NCBI RefSeq assembly: GCF_000023885.1
Contig: NC_013165.1
Location: forward strand, 1,612,001-1,676,000
Reading direction: 5' to 3'
Source: Slackia heliotrinireducens DSM 20476
GTDB lineage: Bacteria; Actinomycetota; Coriobacteriia; Coriobacteriales; Eggerthellaceae
DNA length: 64,000 bases
Below are positions 8,134 to 16,833 of the stretch, piece by piece; positions within the stretch are counted from its first letter, which is position 1; each line of letters opens with the position of its first letter. A program made the translations under genes and the position numbers. The notes beneath the pieces were generated by a model. That model ran no database searches, was not told where the DNA came from, and was given only the letters and a program-made list of their open reading frames with translations.

Positions 8134-9339
8134 TTAGTTGCCTCTCTTTTCCGGATTGGCAGCGTATTCGATGGAATCCAAAACGGACATGGCAACGGCG
8201 CGGACCGCTTCGACAGATTTGTCAGGAGCCTGCCTGACCACATCGACGGCCTTGTCCACGGCTGCCTTGCGGGCCTTGTTCCCCAAATCCGCGACGGCCG
8301 CCTTGAAGCCCCGTCCCGCCCGGGTGGACTCGACGGTTGCCATGGCCTTGTCTTTTGCGGTTGCCAGCGTGTTCATCAAGCCGGACACGGACCCGCCACC
8401 TTCGAAGTACTCGATGGCAGCCATACCCATGGCCTGCGTTCCGCCGTAGCCAACGGCGGCCTTGACGGCCCAGCCCAATGCTGGAACCGCCGTGCATATC
8501 TGCCGTGCGGCGGCGCGGCATGCGAATCCTCCAGCCACCACGGCGACCAATTCCTTCACACGTTCGCGGGTAAGCTCCTGGCCATATGCGGCGGCAATCT
8601 GGATGACCATCTTGGCCTGGTTCGCAGTCATGATGGGCATGTCGGCGCCGGGGATGAACACGACGAAGCCGACGCCGGCGTTTTGCAAAGCCGTCGCGTT
8701 GATGGCTTCACGCGAAAGCGGTTTGCGCACGAAATCGAAGGCCTGGGCGAAGGCGAGTTTCTTCTGCGGGAAGGCTGCAACCACCCATTCGCCCATACGG
8801 TAAGCAAGTTCCTTCTCCAAGGTCTTGTCCAAGATGTACGGTTCGAAGGAATGCTCCTTCATCGGGTCGTAATCCCCCACCGTCGCATCGACGCCGTCCT
8901 TGCTGGACACGGTCATGGTTTCCGGCAGCATCAGGATGTCGCCGTCATTGATGACCGGAGCGATCAGGTCGCCCTGGGGAATGTCGGTATCGTTCTCCTC
9001 AGCGATGCCCTTCACGGTTTCGGGCATGGTGGTTACGATCAAGGTGGGAATGCCCGCGAAGCGCAGGTCCTCGGCGATCTGGCCCACTTGGAAGGTGGGG
9101 CCTGCGGCGATGACCGCCATATCGCTTCTCGGATCGTACATGGCACGCCCGTCGCGGAAGTAGTTCACGGACACGCGGGCCTGCGGCGATGCACTGGCGA
9201 AACGGGACCGCACGAAGGCAATCAAGTCGTCGGGCGCGGCATCGTCCAGCAGCACCGAAACGCTCAACGGCACAGAACGTGCCGCCTCGACATCGGCGGT
9301 TTCCCGAATCAATGCCGAAACATCAACCGGCAGTTTCAT
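8134..9339 (-). CDS. DUF697-like protein, function unknown
   Basis: A 401-residue protein. The N-terminal half (to about 190) is a mixed alpha/beta region with a VAVIAAGPT-type strand. The C-terminal half, about 210-330, is Ala/Gly-rich and helical with the pattern of DUF697 (YcjF-like) modules. Such modules usually accompany or are fused to GTPases, but none is encoded next to it. A Lys/Ala-rich amphipathic tail follows. The gene lies between rodA and the radical-SAM pair on the same strand and abuts the latter. I cannot assign a role. Confidence 0.72.
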   Translation of the reverse strand: MKLPVDVSALIRETADVEAARSVPLSVSVLLDDAAPDDLIAFVRSRFASASPQARVSVNYFRDGRAMYDPRSDMAVIAAGPTFQVGQIAEDLRFAGIPTLIVTTMPETVKGIAEENDTDIPQGDLIAPVINDGDILMLPETMTVSSKDGVDATVGDYDPMKEHSFEPYILDKTLEKELAYRMGEWVVAAFPQKKLAFAQAFDFVRKPLSREAINATALQNAGVGFVVFIPGADMPIMTANQAKMVIQIAAAYGQELTRERVKELVAVVAGGFACRAAARQICTAVPALGWAVKAAVGYGGTQAMGMAAIEYFEGGGSVSGLMNTLATAKDKAMATVESTRAGRGFKAAVADLGNKARKAAVDKAVDVVRQAPDKSVEAVRAVAMSVLDSIEYAANPEKRGN

Positions 9340-9383
9340 ACGAACACCTCACGAAATCCCAAGCGCCGCGGCGCGTTGTTGCC

Positions 9384-10601
9384 TTACACGTCCTGCTTGC
9401 TGCCCTTATGGGCGTAGACCGACCATACGACGCCGAGCAAGATGAAGTTCACCATCATGAACGATGTGCCGTAGCTCATGAACGGAAGCGGGATGCCTGT
9501 AATCGGCATAAGGCCGATGTCCATCCCGATGTTCTCAAGGATCTGGAACAGCCACATGCCGACAACGCACATTACGATGATAGTACCATGCAAATCGCCG
9601 GCATTGCGTGCAATGCTTATACATATGAAGATAAGGGCCAGATACAGCGCCAGAAGGAGCAGGGAACCGAAGAACCCGAACTGCTCGGCCAGCACGCAGA
9701 AGATGAAGTCGGTGGCCGACTCAGGCACGAAACCCAGGCTCGACTGCGTCGCGTTCATGTAGCCCTTGCCGAATAGACCGCCGGAGCCGATGGCGATCAT
9801 GGCCTGCTGCAGGTTGTAACCGCTGCCCGAAGTGTCGGCCTCGGGGTCCAAGAACACCAGCAGGCGGTTGCGTTGGTACTGCTTGAGCAGCTTGTATTCG
9901 CCGGTGGAGTTTTTGATGAGCTCGTCGATGCCGAACATCACGGCGACCAGCATAACGCAAACGGCCAAGGTGATGAGCAGGTACCGCGTTTTCGCTCCGC
10001 CGATGACCAGCGCCACAGCGTCGATGAACAGGTATACCAGGCCCGTGCCCAGGTCGGGCTGGGTCATGATGCACAAAAACGGTATGGCCATGATGCCCAA
10101 CACCTTCATGTATTCCCTGGGGTCGTCCAGGTTGGCACCGTAGCGGGCCATCAGGCTTGCATCCAGCAGGATGACCGTGACCTTGGCGAACTCGCCTGGC
10201 TGCAGCTGCATGCCCACATTGATCCAACTGGTGGCGCCGTGGCTGGTCACGCCGATGACAGGCAGGTGGGGCGACATGATAAGGACCACGTTCACGATCA
10301 ACAGCATGATGGTGTAGCCCGCAAGCATCCGATAGTCGAACATGCGCACGATGAGCATGACCACGATGCCCATGGCGATGCCGACCAGCTGATGCGAGAA
10401 GGAGTAGTCCGAGTTGCTGGCCACAGCCGCATAGACCACCACCAGGCCGTAGCCCACAAGCGCCGTGACAATAAGAAGCAACGGTACTGGCACCGTACCG
10501 GTCTTCTTGGAGCCGCTTGGATTGGCGTGCTTCTGCGTCTGGGCACCAGACGGGCTGTCCACAGGCGTGCGCAGGAATGAAATCTGGTTGAAATCGGCCA
10601 T
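9384..10601 (-). CDS. rodA: Rod shape-determining protein RodA (SEDS glycosyltransferase)
   Basis: About 405 residues of the FtsW/RodA/SpoVE family: some ten transmembrane helices, with the conserved late motif PFMSYGTSFMMVNF and the extracellular loop ending in GKGYMNATQSSLGFVPESATDFIFCVLAEQFGF. SEDS proteins polymerise lipid II into glycan strands together with a class B PBP. The start is taken at ATG 10601, one base after the PBP2 stop, which implies coupled translation of this cognate pair. Further in-frame sequence upstream would overlap PBP2 and looks spurious. Confidence 0.95.
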   Translation of the reverse strand: MADFNQISFLRTPVDSPSGAQTQKHANPSGSKKTGTVPVPLLLIVTALVGYGLVVVYAAVASNSDYSFSHQLVGIAMGIVVMLIVRMFDYRMLAGYTIMLLIVNVVLIMSPHLPVIGVTSHGATSWINVGMQLQPGEFAKVTVILLDASLMARYGANLDDPREYMKVLGIMAIPFLCIMTQPDLGTGLVYLFIDAVALVIGGAKTRYLLITLAVCVMLVAVMFGIDELIKNSTGEYKLLKQYQRNRLLVFLDPEADTSGSGYNLQQAMIAIGSGGLFGKGYMNATQSSLGFVPESATDFIFCVLAEQFGFFGSLLLLALYLALIFICISIARNAGDLHGTIIVMCVVGMWLFQILENIGMDIGLMPITGIPLPFMSYGTSFMMVNFILLGVVWSVYAHKGSKQDV

Positions 10602-10602
10602 G

Positions 10603-12732
10603 TTACTCACCACGCTCGCCGCTGTTCGTCGGAACGTATGCATGCCACGAGGTCACTTCGGGAATCACCGGCACGTCGTCGGTCAGTTCTCCGTCGCCGA
10701 ACTTCAGGCAGGCGTCCATGACCTCCAAAGCCACAGGCACGCCTGCATCCACGCCGAAGCCGCCGTCCTCGATGACGCAGGTAACCACATACTTCGGGTT
10801 GTCGTAAGGCGCGTATACGGCGAACCAGGAATATGCGTCCCGGCCGTTGCCGGCCTCGCCGGAGCCGGTCTTGCACGCAGCCTGATAGCCGTATTCCTCA
10901 ATCATCTTGGGTATGTCGCCGTCCTCCAACGCCACGCCCCGAAGCGCGTCGCGGATGGTGTCCATGACTTTGTCGTCGATGAGGCTCGTATCCAGGTCAC
11001 GGGAAGAGCGTTCGCCTTCAAGGACGATTTCGCCTTCAGAGTTGCGGACCTCTTTGAGCAGGTTCGGCGTGAAAAGTTTGCCTGTGGCAATGCCGCCGTA
11101 AGCGACGGCAAGCTGGATGGGCGTGATGAGCACGTTGCCCTGTCCAATGGCCGTGTTGGTCATATCGCCAGGAACCCACTGGGCCTCTTCGGGCTGGTTG
11201 GAGTAGTACTCCTTCTTCCATTCCGGAGTAGGAACGACACCGGTGGCTTCGCCCGACAGCGGAATGCCGGTGGCCTGGCTGAATCCGAACAGTTTCACAT
11301 ATTCCTGCATGGCTGCGTCGCCGATTTCGTTCCGAGCGTAGTAGAACTGGGCCGCAATGTCGTAGAACACCACGTCGCAGGAATACACGATGCCTTCGCG
11401 GAAATTCAGGTATCCGTGGCCGTCGGTGTCCCAGCACTTCTGGGCGTAGTCGTCGCCGAAGCCCGTCCACTCGCCCGTGCAGTTCCATCCGGACCCTTCG
11501 GTCACGAAGCCGTAGTGGATGGCGGCAGCACCCGTAAACGACTTGAATGTGGAAGCAGCGGGGTAGGTGCCAGCTATGGCGCGGTTCATGAGCGGGCGAT
11601 AACCGTCGTCGTCGTTGTAGCGGTCCCAGTCATCCTGCGAGATGCCGCCGATGAAGTTGGCAGGATTGAAGTTGGGGAAGTTGGCAAGGCACACCACATC
11701 GCCGTTGCTCAGGTCCATGCCCACGACCGCACCGGCCGTGCCGATGCCGTCACCGATGGTGCCGTAGGGTGCGATCAGCTTCGCCATGGCCTGCTCGGCC
11801 ACAGCCTGAACCCGCGCAGAGATGGTGAGGTACACGTCGTTGCCCTGGGTGGGCCTGGTCTCGCTTTTCACCTCATGGACCGTGCCGTCCACGTCGGCCA
11901 CCACGACCCTTTCGCCATGTGTTCCCGAAAGCAGGCTTTCATATGTGGCCTCTATGCCGGACTTGCCCACCTCGTCACCGCTCTGGTAGTCGGAGCCTTC
12001 CGGGGCGTTGTCCAGCTCTTCCTGCGACACGGTGCCCGCGTATCCCAGCAGCTGGCAGGCCAGCGCCTCGTACGGATACACACGGTGCGGACGGTCCTCG
12101 ATGGAGATGCCGTTGAAGGCGTCGGGGTGTTCGGCGATGTAGGCAACGTCGCGTTCGCGCGGAGACGACGTGACCACGCGCTGGGCCTGGGCTCCGTTTG
12201 TGGAGTCCTGGATGCGCTGGCGAATCACGTTGTACGGAAGGCCGAGCAGCGCCGACAAGCGGACGATGACGTCGTGTTGGGACGCCACGTCGGCATCGGC
12301 GAGGATGGTCGCGTTGATCTGGTTTCTGACCAGTTCGATCCCTTCAGTATCGAAGATTCGCCCGCGTGATGCAGGGGTCTTGATGGTGGTGAGCAGGTTG
12401 TCCTGGGAGTCGGAAAGATACTTCTCCGAGTTCAAGACCTGCATGCTCCACAGCTTGGTGCCCAACGACCCGAAAATGGCTGCGATAAGCACGTACATGG
12501 CCATGAACCGCGGCCTGATGCGGTCATACGGCGAATGCCCCGTGCTCGTGCCCGAGGCGTTGTTGGTCTTGGTGCTCGAGCCGCCGCCCATGTCCAAGGG
12601 GGTCGCCGACCCGATGGAAGACACGTCGTCGCGTACGGAAACGGAACCGCGCCCGCGCATGCTGCGCACGACGAGCACCGTCACGACAATGACTATGGCA
12701 ATGGCAAGGGCTATAAGCGCAGCAATCAGCAT
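10603..12732 (-). CDS. mrdA: Penicillin-binding protein 2 (elongasome transpeptidase)
   Basis: A 709-residue class B PBP. A dimerisation domain covers about 110-300 and the transpeptidase domain about 320-690. Active-site motifs are S394-T-F-K397, S451-C-D453 and K621-T-G. Unusually there are two hydrophobic segments at the N-terminus: residues 2-23, then a Ser/Gly/Thr-rich linker from about 35 to 68, then 77-97. The second is the usual PBP2 anchor. It cross-links glycan made by RodA, whose gene follows one base downstream. The ATG start lies three bases past the mreD stop. Confidence 0.95.
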   Translation of the reverse strand: MLIAALIALAIAIVIVVTVLVVRSMRGRGSVSVRDDVSSIGSATPLDMGGGSSTKTNNASGTSTGHSPYDRIRPRFMAMYVLIAAIFGSLGTKLWSMQVLNSEKYLSDSQDNLLTTIKTPASRGRIFDTEGIELVRNQINATILADADVASQHDVIVRLSALLGLPYNVIRQRIQDSTNGAQAQRVVTSSPRERDVAYIAEHPDAFNGISIEDRPHRVYPYEALACQLLGYAGTVSQEELDNAPEGSDYQSGDEVGKSGIEATYESLLSGTHGERVVVADVDGTVHEVKSETRPTQGNDVYLTISARVQAVAEQAMAKLIAPYGTIGDGIGTAGAVVGMDLSNGDVVCLANFPNFNPANFIGGISQDDWDRYNDDDGYRPLMNRAIAGTYPAASTFKSFTGAAAIHYGFVTEGSGWNCTGEWTGFGDDYAQKCWDTDGHGYLNFREGIVYSCDVVFYDIAAQFYYARNEIGDAAMQEYVKLFGFSQATGIPLSGEATGVVPTPEWKKEYYSNQPEEAQWVPGDMTNTAIGQGNVLITPIQLAVAYGGIATGKLFTPNLLKEVRNSEGEIVLEGERSSRDLDTSLIDDKVMDTIRDALRGVALEDGDIPKMIEEYGYQAACKTGSGEAGNGRDAYSWFAVYAPYDNPKYVVTCVIEDGGFGVDAGVPVALEVMDACLKFGDGELTDDVPVIPEVTSWHAYVPTNSGERGE

Positions 12733-12735
12733 GGG

Positions 12736-13263
12736 CTACCCCAAGCGGAGGTTGGTCGACTGCGGAGTCGGATGGATGGTCGTGGTCGAGCCGAACACGC
12801 GCATGCAGATGGGCAGCACGATGAGCACCATAGCCGAATCGAACAGGGCGCAAGGCACGGACCTTTGGATAAGCGCGTCAAGCAACGACACATCGGAGCT
12901 CAGGGCCGTGTAAGCCATCGCCATGACAATCTCCACGAACATGGCCGTCAGGATGGACACGACCATGGGGATGAGCAGCGTGTCGTTGTTGAACGCCTCG
13001 AAGGCTTTGCTCGAAACGAAGGATGCGATCAGCAGCAACGCGGCAGTAAGGCCCAGATGCCCGTTGCAGAACAGGTCATACGCCAGACCCATGATGAACG
13101 CTAACCAGACGGAGCGGTTATCGCTGCGCAGCATGGAGACCACAACCACGTACACCATGATGATGTTTGGCTGTGCCCCGAAAATGGATATGTTGGGCGA
13201 CACCACGATCTGTAGCACGATCGAGATGAGAGCGCCGATGATGATCTTGAATGTATCGGCCAT
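12736..13263 (-). CDS. mreD: Rod shape-determining protein MreD
   Basis: A 175-residue polytopic membrane protein with five to six hydrophobic helices. The characteristic MreD mid-region is present: NIIMVYVVVVSMLRSDNRS and a GLAYDLFCNGHLGL loop. MreD is the integral-membrane partner of MreC in the elongasome. It sits six bases after mreC and four before the PBP2 gene, in the standard order. Confidence 0.93.
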   Translation of the reverse strand: MADTFKIIIGALISIVLQIVVSPNISIFGAQPNIIMVYVVVVSMLRSDNRSVWLAFIMGLAYDLFCNGHLGLTAALLLIASFVSSKAFEAFNNDTLLIPMVVSILTAMFVEIVMAMAYTALSSDVSLLDALIQRSVPCALFDSAMVLIVLPICMRVFGSTTTIHPTPQSTNLRLG

Positions 13264-13269
13264 GATCGC

Positions 13270-14178
13270 TTACGCCCCTTCCCCATCTGCTACGACTTCG
13301 TCGGAGCCTTCGGCCTCAAGGTCAGTCTCTCCGACTTCCGCCATCGACAGTATGATGCTCACTTCTTCAAGCGACCCCGTGCTTGCAAAGGGCGCTACGA
13401 TGATGGTGCGGTCCGATGTGCCCGAAGACGCGTCGACATTCAGCACCGTTCCCACAGGCAAACCCGCATAGTAGGTTCCACCCATGCCGCTGGTCATGAC
13501 CACATCGCCCACTTCAACGTTGACGGAGGGGTCGACGTTTTCCAGATAGAGAAGCCCCTCGAGCGAACCGCTGACGACGCCGGTTCCGCGGCTGGACTGC
13601 AACATGACGGAAACGCCGCTGGCCGGGTCGTCGAGCAAACGGATTTCGCAGGTCACAGGCGTGACGTCGATAACCTGCCCGATAAGCCCGCCCGGGCCGA
13701 TGACGGGCATGCCCGCTTCGAGACCCTGCTTCGTGCCCACGTTGACCGTAATGACCCTGTCCCAGGCGTTCGGCACCGCGCCGATAATGCGCCCGGTGAC
13801 CAGGTTGAAGGAATACATGTCTTGTAGCTCCAGCAGCCCCTGCAGGCGCTCGGCCTCGAGACGGTACTCTTCGGCTTCCGCCAACGCAGCGCGCAGCTCG
13901 GCGTTCTCCTGCTGAAGCTCCGTCAGGGATGAGGCATCTGCACGCGCGTCGGCGATGCTTTCGCCCGCCGCCTGTTCGGCCGAGCCAATAGCGCCGTTCA
14001 TGTACGCGAAGGGGGTGGACGCCACCGCGAACACGTCTTGTACGTTATGCAGGATGCCTTCGTCGGACTCCCGGGCATACACGCTGGCGACCACCAGAGA
14101 TAATGCCAAAAGGGCAACCATAAGAATGTTGCCCTTGGAAGATCCGCTCATGTGTTGGTTCGAGTTGCCGTATGGCAT
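13270..14178 (-). CDS. mreC: Rod shape-determining protein MreC
   Basis: A 302-residue protein. A short cytoplasmic N-terminus is followed by one transmembrane helix (about 18-36) and a coiled coil (about 70-115, ELQQENAELRAALAEAEEYRLEAERL). Two beta-domains follow with the conserved NVGTKQGLEAGMPVIGPGGLIGQV stretch. MreC links MreB/MreD to PBP2. The C-terminal 25 residues are acidic. Ribosome site AAGGAA precedes ATG. Confidence 0.95.
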   Translation of the reverse strand: MPYGNSNQHMSGSSKGNILMVALLALSLVVASVYARESDEGILHNVQDVFAVASTPFAYMNGAIGSAEQAAGESIADARADASSLTELQQENAELRAALAEAEEYRLEAERLQGLLELQDMYSFNLVTGRIIGAVPNAWDRVITVNVGTKQGLEAGMPVIGPGGLIGQVIDVTPVTCEIRLLDDPASGVSVMLQSSRGTGVVSGSLEGLLYLENVDPSVNVEVGDVVMTSGMGGTYYAGLPVGTVLNVDASSGTSDRTIIVAPFASTGSLEEVSIILSMAEVGETDLEAEGSDEVVADGEGA

Positions 14179-14192
14179 GCGGTTCCTTCAGT

Positions 14193-15260
14193 TTATTTGG
14201 AACGCAGCAGCGTCTGCTTGAGTGCGGAGGGAGTCTCCAGCACCTTCAAACAGCCCATAGCCACGTTCGTCAACGCCGTGTCGGACGTCCATACGGGGAT
14301 TTCAAGACGGTTGGTGAGGAAGCGGTCCAAACCGGAAAGCAGGCCGCCGCCACCCGTCAGGAGGATGCCGTTGGAAATGATGTCCGACGCCAGGTCGGGG
14401 TTGGTTTTCTTGAACGTTTCCTTGATGTGCACGACCATCTCTTCAATTGGCGGCTGCAGAGCCGTGCGCACGTCTTCGGACTGGATGGTGACCTCGCGAG
14501 GCTGCTCGGTGACCACGTCCTGGCCGGAGATGATCATGTCCTTCTCGCGGCCGTCTTCGAACGGAAGGATGGAACCGATTTTAATCTTGATGATTTCAGC
14601 GGTGCGCTCGCCGACCTTGATGCCCAGCAGGTCACGCAGGTGCATGGCGATGGCTTCGTCCATCTTGTTGCCGGCCAGACGTAGGCTGGAGCTGGTCACG
14701 ATGCCTCCAAGCGAGATGACGGCCACTTCCGTGGTGCCGCCGCCGATGTCCACCACCATCGAGCCCGTAGGCTCGGTAACGGGCAGATCGGCACCCATAG
14801 CTGCAGCCATGGGCTCTTCGATCAGATAGGCCTGACGGGCGCCGGACTGGATGGCCGCCTCGAACACGGCGCGCTTCTCGACGGAAGTTGCGCCGCAGGG
14901 GATGCAGATGACGATGCGGGGCTTGGCCTGCCACGGATAGCGGCGGTCGATGGCCTTGTTGATGAAGGCCGACAGCATAGCCTCGGTCACATCGTAGTCT
15001 GCAATCACGCCGTCGCGCAGCGGATGTTCCGCCGAAAACGCGTCAGGCGTGTGGTTGATCATCTGTTTCGCCTCATGGCCAACAGCCAGCACACGATGGG
15101 TGCTGCGCTCGATGGCGACGACGCTGGGCTCGTTCAAGACGACGCCCTGGCCGGTGACGGCCACCAAAGTATTAGCGGTGCCCAGGTCGATGGCGAGGTC
15201 GCTAGAAGTAGCGCCACCAAAGCCTCCGAGCAGGTTACCGAGAAAGTCTCCGATAGGCAT
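14193..15260 (-). CDS. mreB: Rod shape-determining protein MreB
   Basis: A 355-residue actin homologue. The phosphate-1 motif DLGTANTLV and the GSMVVDIGGGTTEVAVISLGG phosphate-2 region are clear, as is the late GILLTGGGGLLSGLDRFL segment. The chosen start MPIGDFLGN has AAAGGA upstream, and the 66 upstream codons are unlike MreB. First gene of the mreB-mreC-mreD-mrdA-rodA operon; the long upstream gap should hold its promoter. Confidence 0.96.
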   Translation of the reverse strand: MPIGDFLGNLLGGFGGATSSDLAIDLGTANTLVAVTGQGVVLNEPSVVAIERSTHRVLAVGHEAKQMINHTPDAFSAEHPLRDGVIADYDVTEAMLSAFINKAIDRRYPWQAKPRIVICIPCGATSVEKRAVFEAAIQSGARQAYLIEEPMAAAMGADLPVTEPTGSMVVDIGGGTTEVAVISLGGIVTSSSLRLAGNKMDEAIAMHLRDLLGIKVGERTAEIIKIKIGSILPFEDGREKDMIISGQDVVTEQPREVTIQSEDVRTALQPPIEEMVVHIKETFKKTNPDLASDIISNGILLTGGGGLLSGLDRFLTNRLEIPVWTSDTALTNVAMGCLKVLETPSALKQTLLRSK

Positions 15261-15672
15261 GTTGCGTTTTATCCTTTTGTTAGAGCCTATACATAGGGAG
15301 TTTGATTCTATCACAAGCAGAATACCCATACCGAAAGAGTAGCCTGCTGCACACAATCCTACGAAATTTTCCAGCGTTGCCGAAATGCTCCCGCAACAAG
15401 CTGCTCCAAGGGGGTGAATCTTTTTGCGAACACATGCCCCACCGGTCCACCGGTCCACAACTTTTCCCGAAATGGCCCTTTCGCGCCAAAATAATCAAGT
15501 AGTGTACGACTTGTCAGAACCTCCGAATTCCACCTGACACATCGCAAGCTTCTGACCAGGGGTTATCTTTGACGCGCTTGTGAAGCCATTGAGGTGAGTT
15601 CAGCCGGCGTGTCGAAACCGAGTCCAGAAGGCCCAGGTACACGCCTTCGAGCAGGTCGCCTGCATGCGCTTC
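15261..15672. other. 412-base intergenic region upstream of mreB
   Basis: I find no convincing gene here. It must contain the mre operon promoter; a weak candidate on the minus strand is TTGTGA with TGTATA 17 bases further on, near 15288-15316. A short tandem duplication ACCGGTCC (around 15440-15457) is present. The remainder is the 3' flank of prmC. Confidence 0.4.
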
Positions 15673-16617
15673 CTATGCGTGAGCCACGATGATGCGCGGA
15701 CGCCCGGCCAGGTCTTTCGCTATTCGCACCTGGGTGTAGTGTGCCTCTTCGGCAAGCCGTGCTGCTTCCTCCAAGCAGGTCTCGTGCAACTCGCATGCAA
15801 GTATTCCGTCAGCTTTCAGGACGCGCTTGCCGTCGGCCAGCAGGCGTCGGTAGATGTCCAGTCCGTCCTCTCCCCCGTCCAGCGCCAGCCGCGGCTCGAA
15901 ATCGGCAACCTCGGCCGGAATCTCGGAATCGACCACTGCGGTAGGAACGTAGGGCGGGTTCGAAACGATCAGGTCGGCCCAGGAGTCTTCCGCATCGGCA
16001 AGCAAATCGCACAGACGCACCTCGATACGGTCCCCCAAGCCCAGATCGGCCGCGTTCTCCCGGGCAAGCTCGACTGCGGTTTCGGAAACGTCCGTCGCTA
16101 CAACTTGCGCGTTGGCGTGCTCGGATGCGATTGCGCAGGCGATGCAGCCAGACCCCGTGCAGGCGTCCACCACGTTGAAGGTCGGAATCTTGAACGCCTC
16201 GGCAGGAACGGGTTCTTCCCCGTCTACGGACATCGAGTCGCGGGCGGTGCGATGGGTAAACGCATCGGGCATGATGCTTTTCAGCTCACGCATGGCCTCA
16301 TCCACCAGGACTTCCGTTTCAGGCCGGGGTATAAGCACGCCCGGGCGCACCTTCACCTCGATGAACCGGAAAGGCGCACTGCCCTGGATGTACTGCAGCG
16401 GCTCCCCGGATCCACGGCGGCGCAGCGCGTCGCGCAGGACGTCGCGCTCCTCGGTGGAAAGCGGCCGTTCGTAATTGGTGTAGATCTCGACGCGGGAAAG
16501 ACCCGTTGCGTGGGACATGAGCCACTGCGCCGACAGACGCGGGTTCTCGTCGCCGTGGCGCTGCAGATACTCCTGGCACCAATCCAGCGTATTCTTCACT
16601 GTCCACACTTCAGGCAT
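15673..16617 (-). CDS. prmC: Release factor glutamine methyltransferase PrmC
   Basis: A 314-residue SAM-dependent methyltransferase that modifies the GGQ glutamine of release factors. A helical N-terminal domain (1-85) is followed by the Rossmann fold, with the SAM loop DACTGSGCIA and the substrate motif NPPY (220-223). A roughly 30-residue insertion (about 115-145) precedes the SAM loop. Its substrate gene prfA lies directly upstream on the same strand, the common prfA-prmC pairing, but a block of palindromes separates them. GGAGG precedes the start. Confidence 0.95.
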   Translation of the reverse strand: MPEVWTVKNTLDWCQEYLQRHGDENPRLSAQWLMSHATGLSRVEIYTNYERPLSTEERDVLRDALRRRGSGEPLQYIQGSAPFRFIEVKVRPGVLIPRPETEVLVDEAMRELKSIMPDAFTHRTARDSMSVDGEEPVPAEAFKIPTFNVVDACTGSGCIACAIASEHANAQVVATDVSETAVELARENAADLGLGDRIEVRLCDLLADAEDSWADLIVSNPPYVPTAVVDSEIPAEVADFEPRLALDGGEDGLDIYRRLLADGKRVLKADGILACELHETCLEEAARLAEEAHYTQVRIAKDLAGRPRIIVAHA

Positions 16618-16640
16618 GATTCCTCCAGCTCCCCCGTGGA

Positions 16641-16815
16641 TGTGTCAGTAGGGACGTTTCTTACTGACACATTTTCGTGTCAGTAGGGACACATCCGTCT
16701 GGAGTGCACTGCCTTCCGATCTACAAGACCTGTCCCTATTGACACATTTTTGTGTCAATAGGAAACGTCCCTACTGACACAAAATGGGACAAAGGGGACT
16801 GCCCCCTTTGTCCCA
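16641..16815. repeat. Nested intergenic inverted repeats (REP/MITE-like)
   Basis: Four palindromic units are packed into 175 bases. A 20-bp perfect outer inverted repeat joins 16641-16660 and 16762-16781. An inner 15-bp arm pair (16677-16691 and 16731-16745) has one mismatch. A perfect 11-bp hairpin (16735-16745 and 16752-16762) has loop ATTTTT. Separately, a perfect 13-bp hairpin TGGGACAAAGGGG / CCCCTTTGTCCCA (16785-16797 and 16803-16815) has a five-base loop. The shared core is GTGTCAGTAGGGAC. Lying between prfA and prmC, the block can fold in either transcript and may attenuate or terminate. Confidence 0.85.
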
Positions 16816-16833
16816 CTCTAGCGATTTCGCAGG

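Noticed and set aside
10465-12369. 634-codon plus-strand open frame over the PBP2 gene
   Set aside because: It is a shadow of high-GC codon use; PBP2 with all three catalytic motifs lies on the other strand.
15440-15457. ACCGGTCC tandem copies as an operator of the mre operon
   Set aside because: Only two short copies about 180 bases upstream of mreB, with no regulator or further copies to support it.
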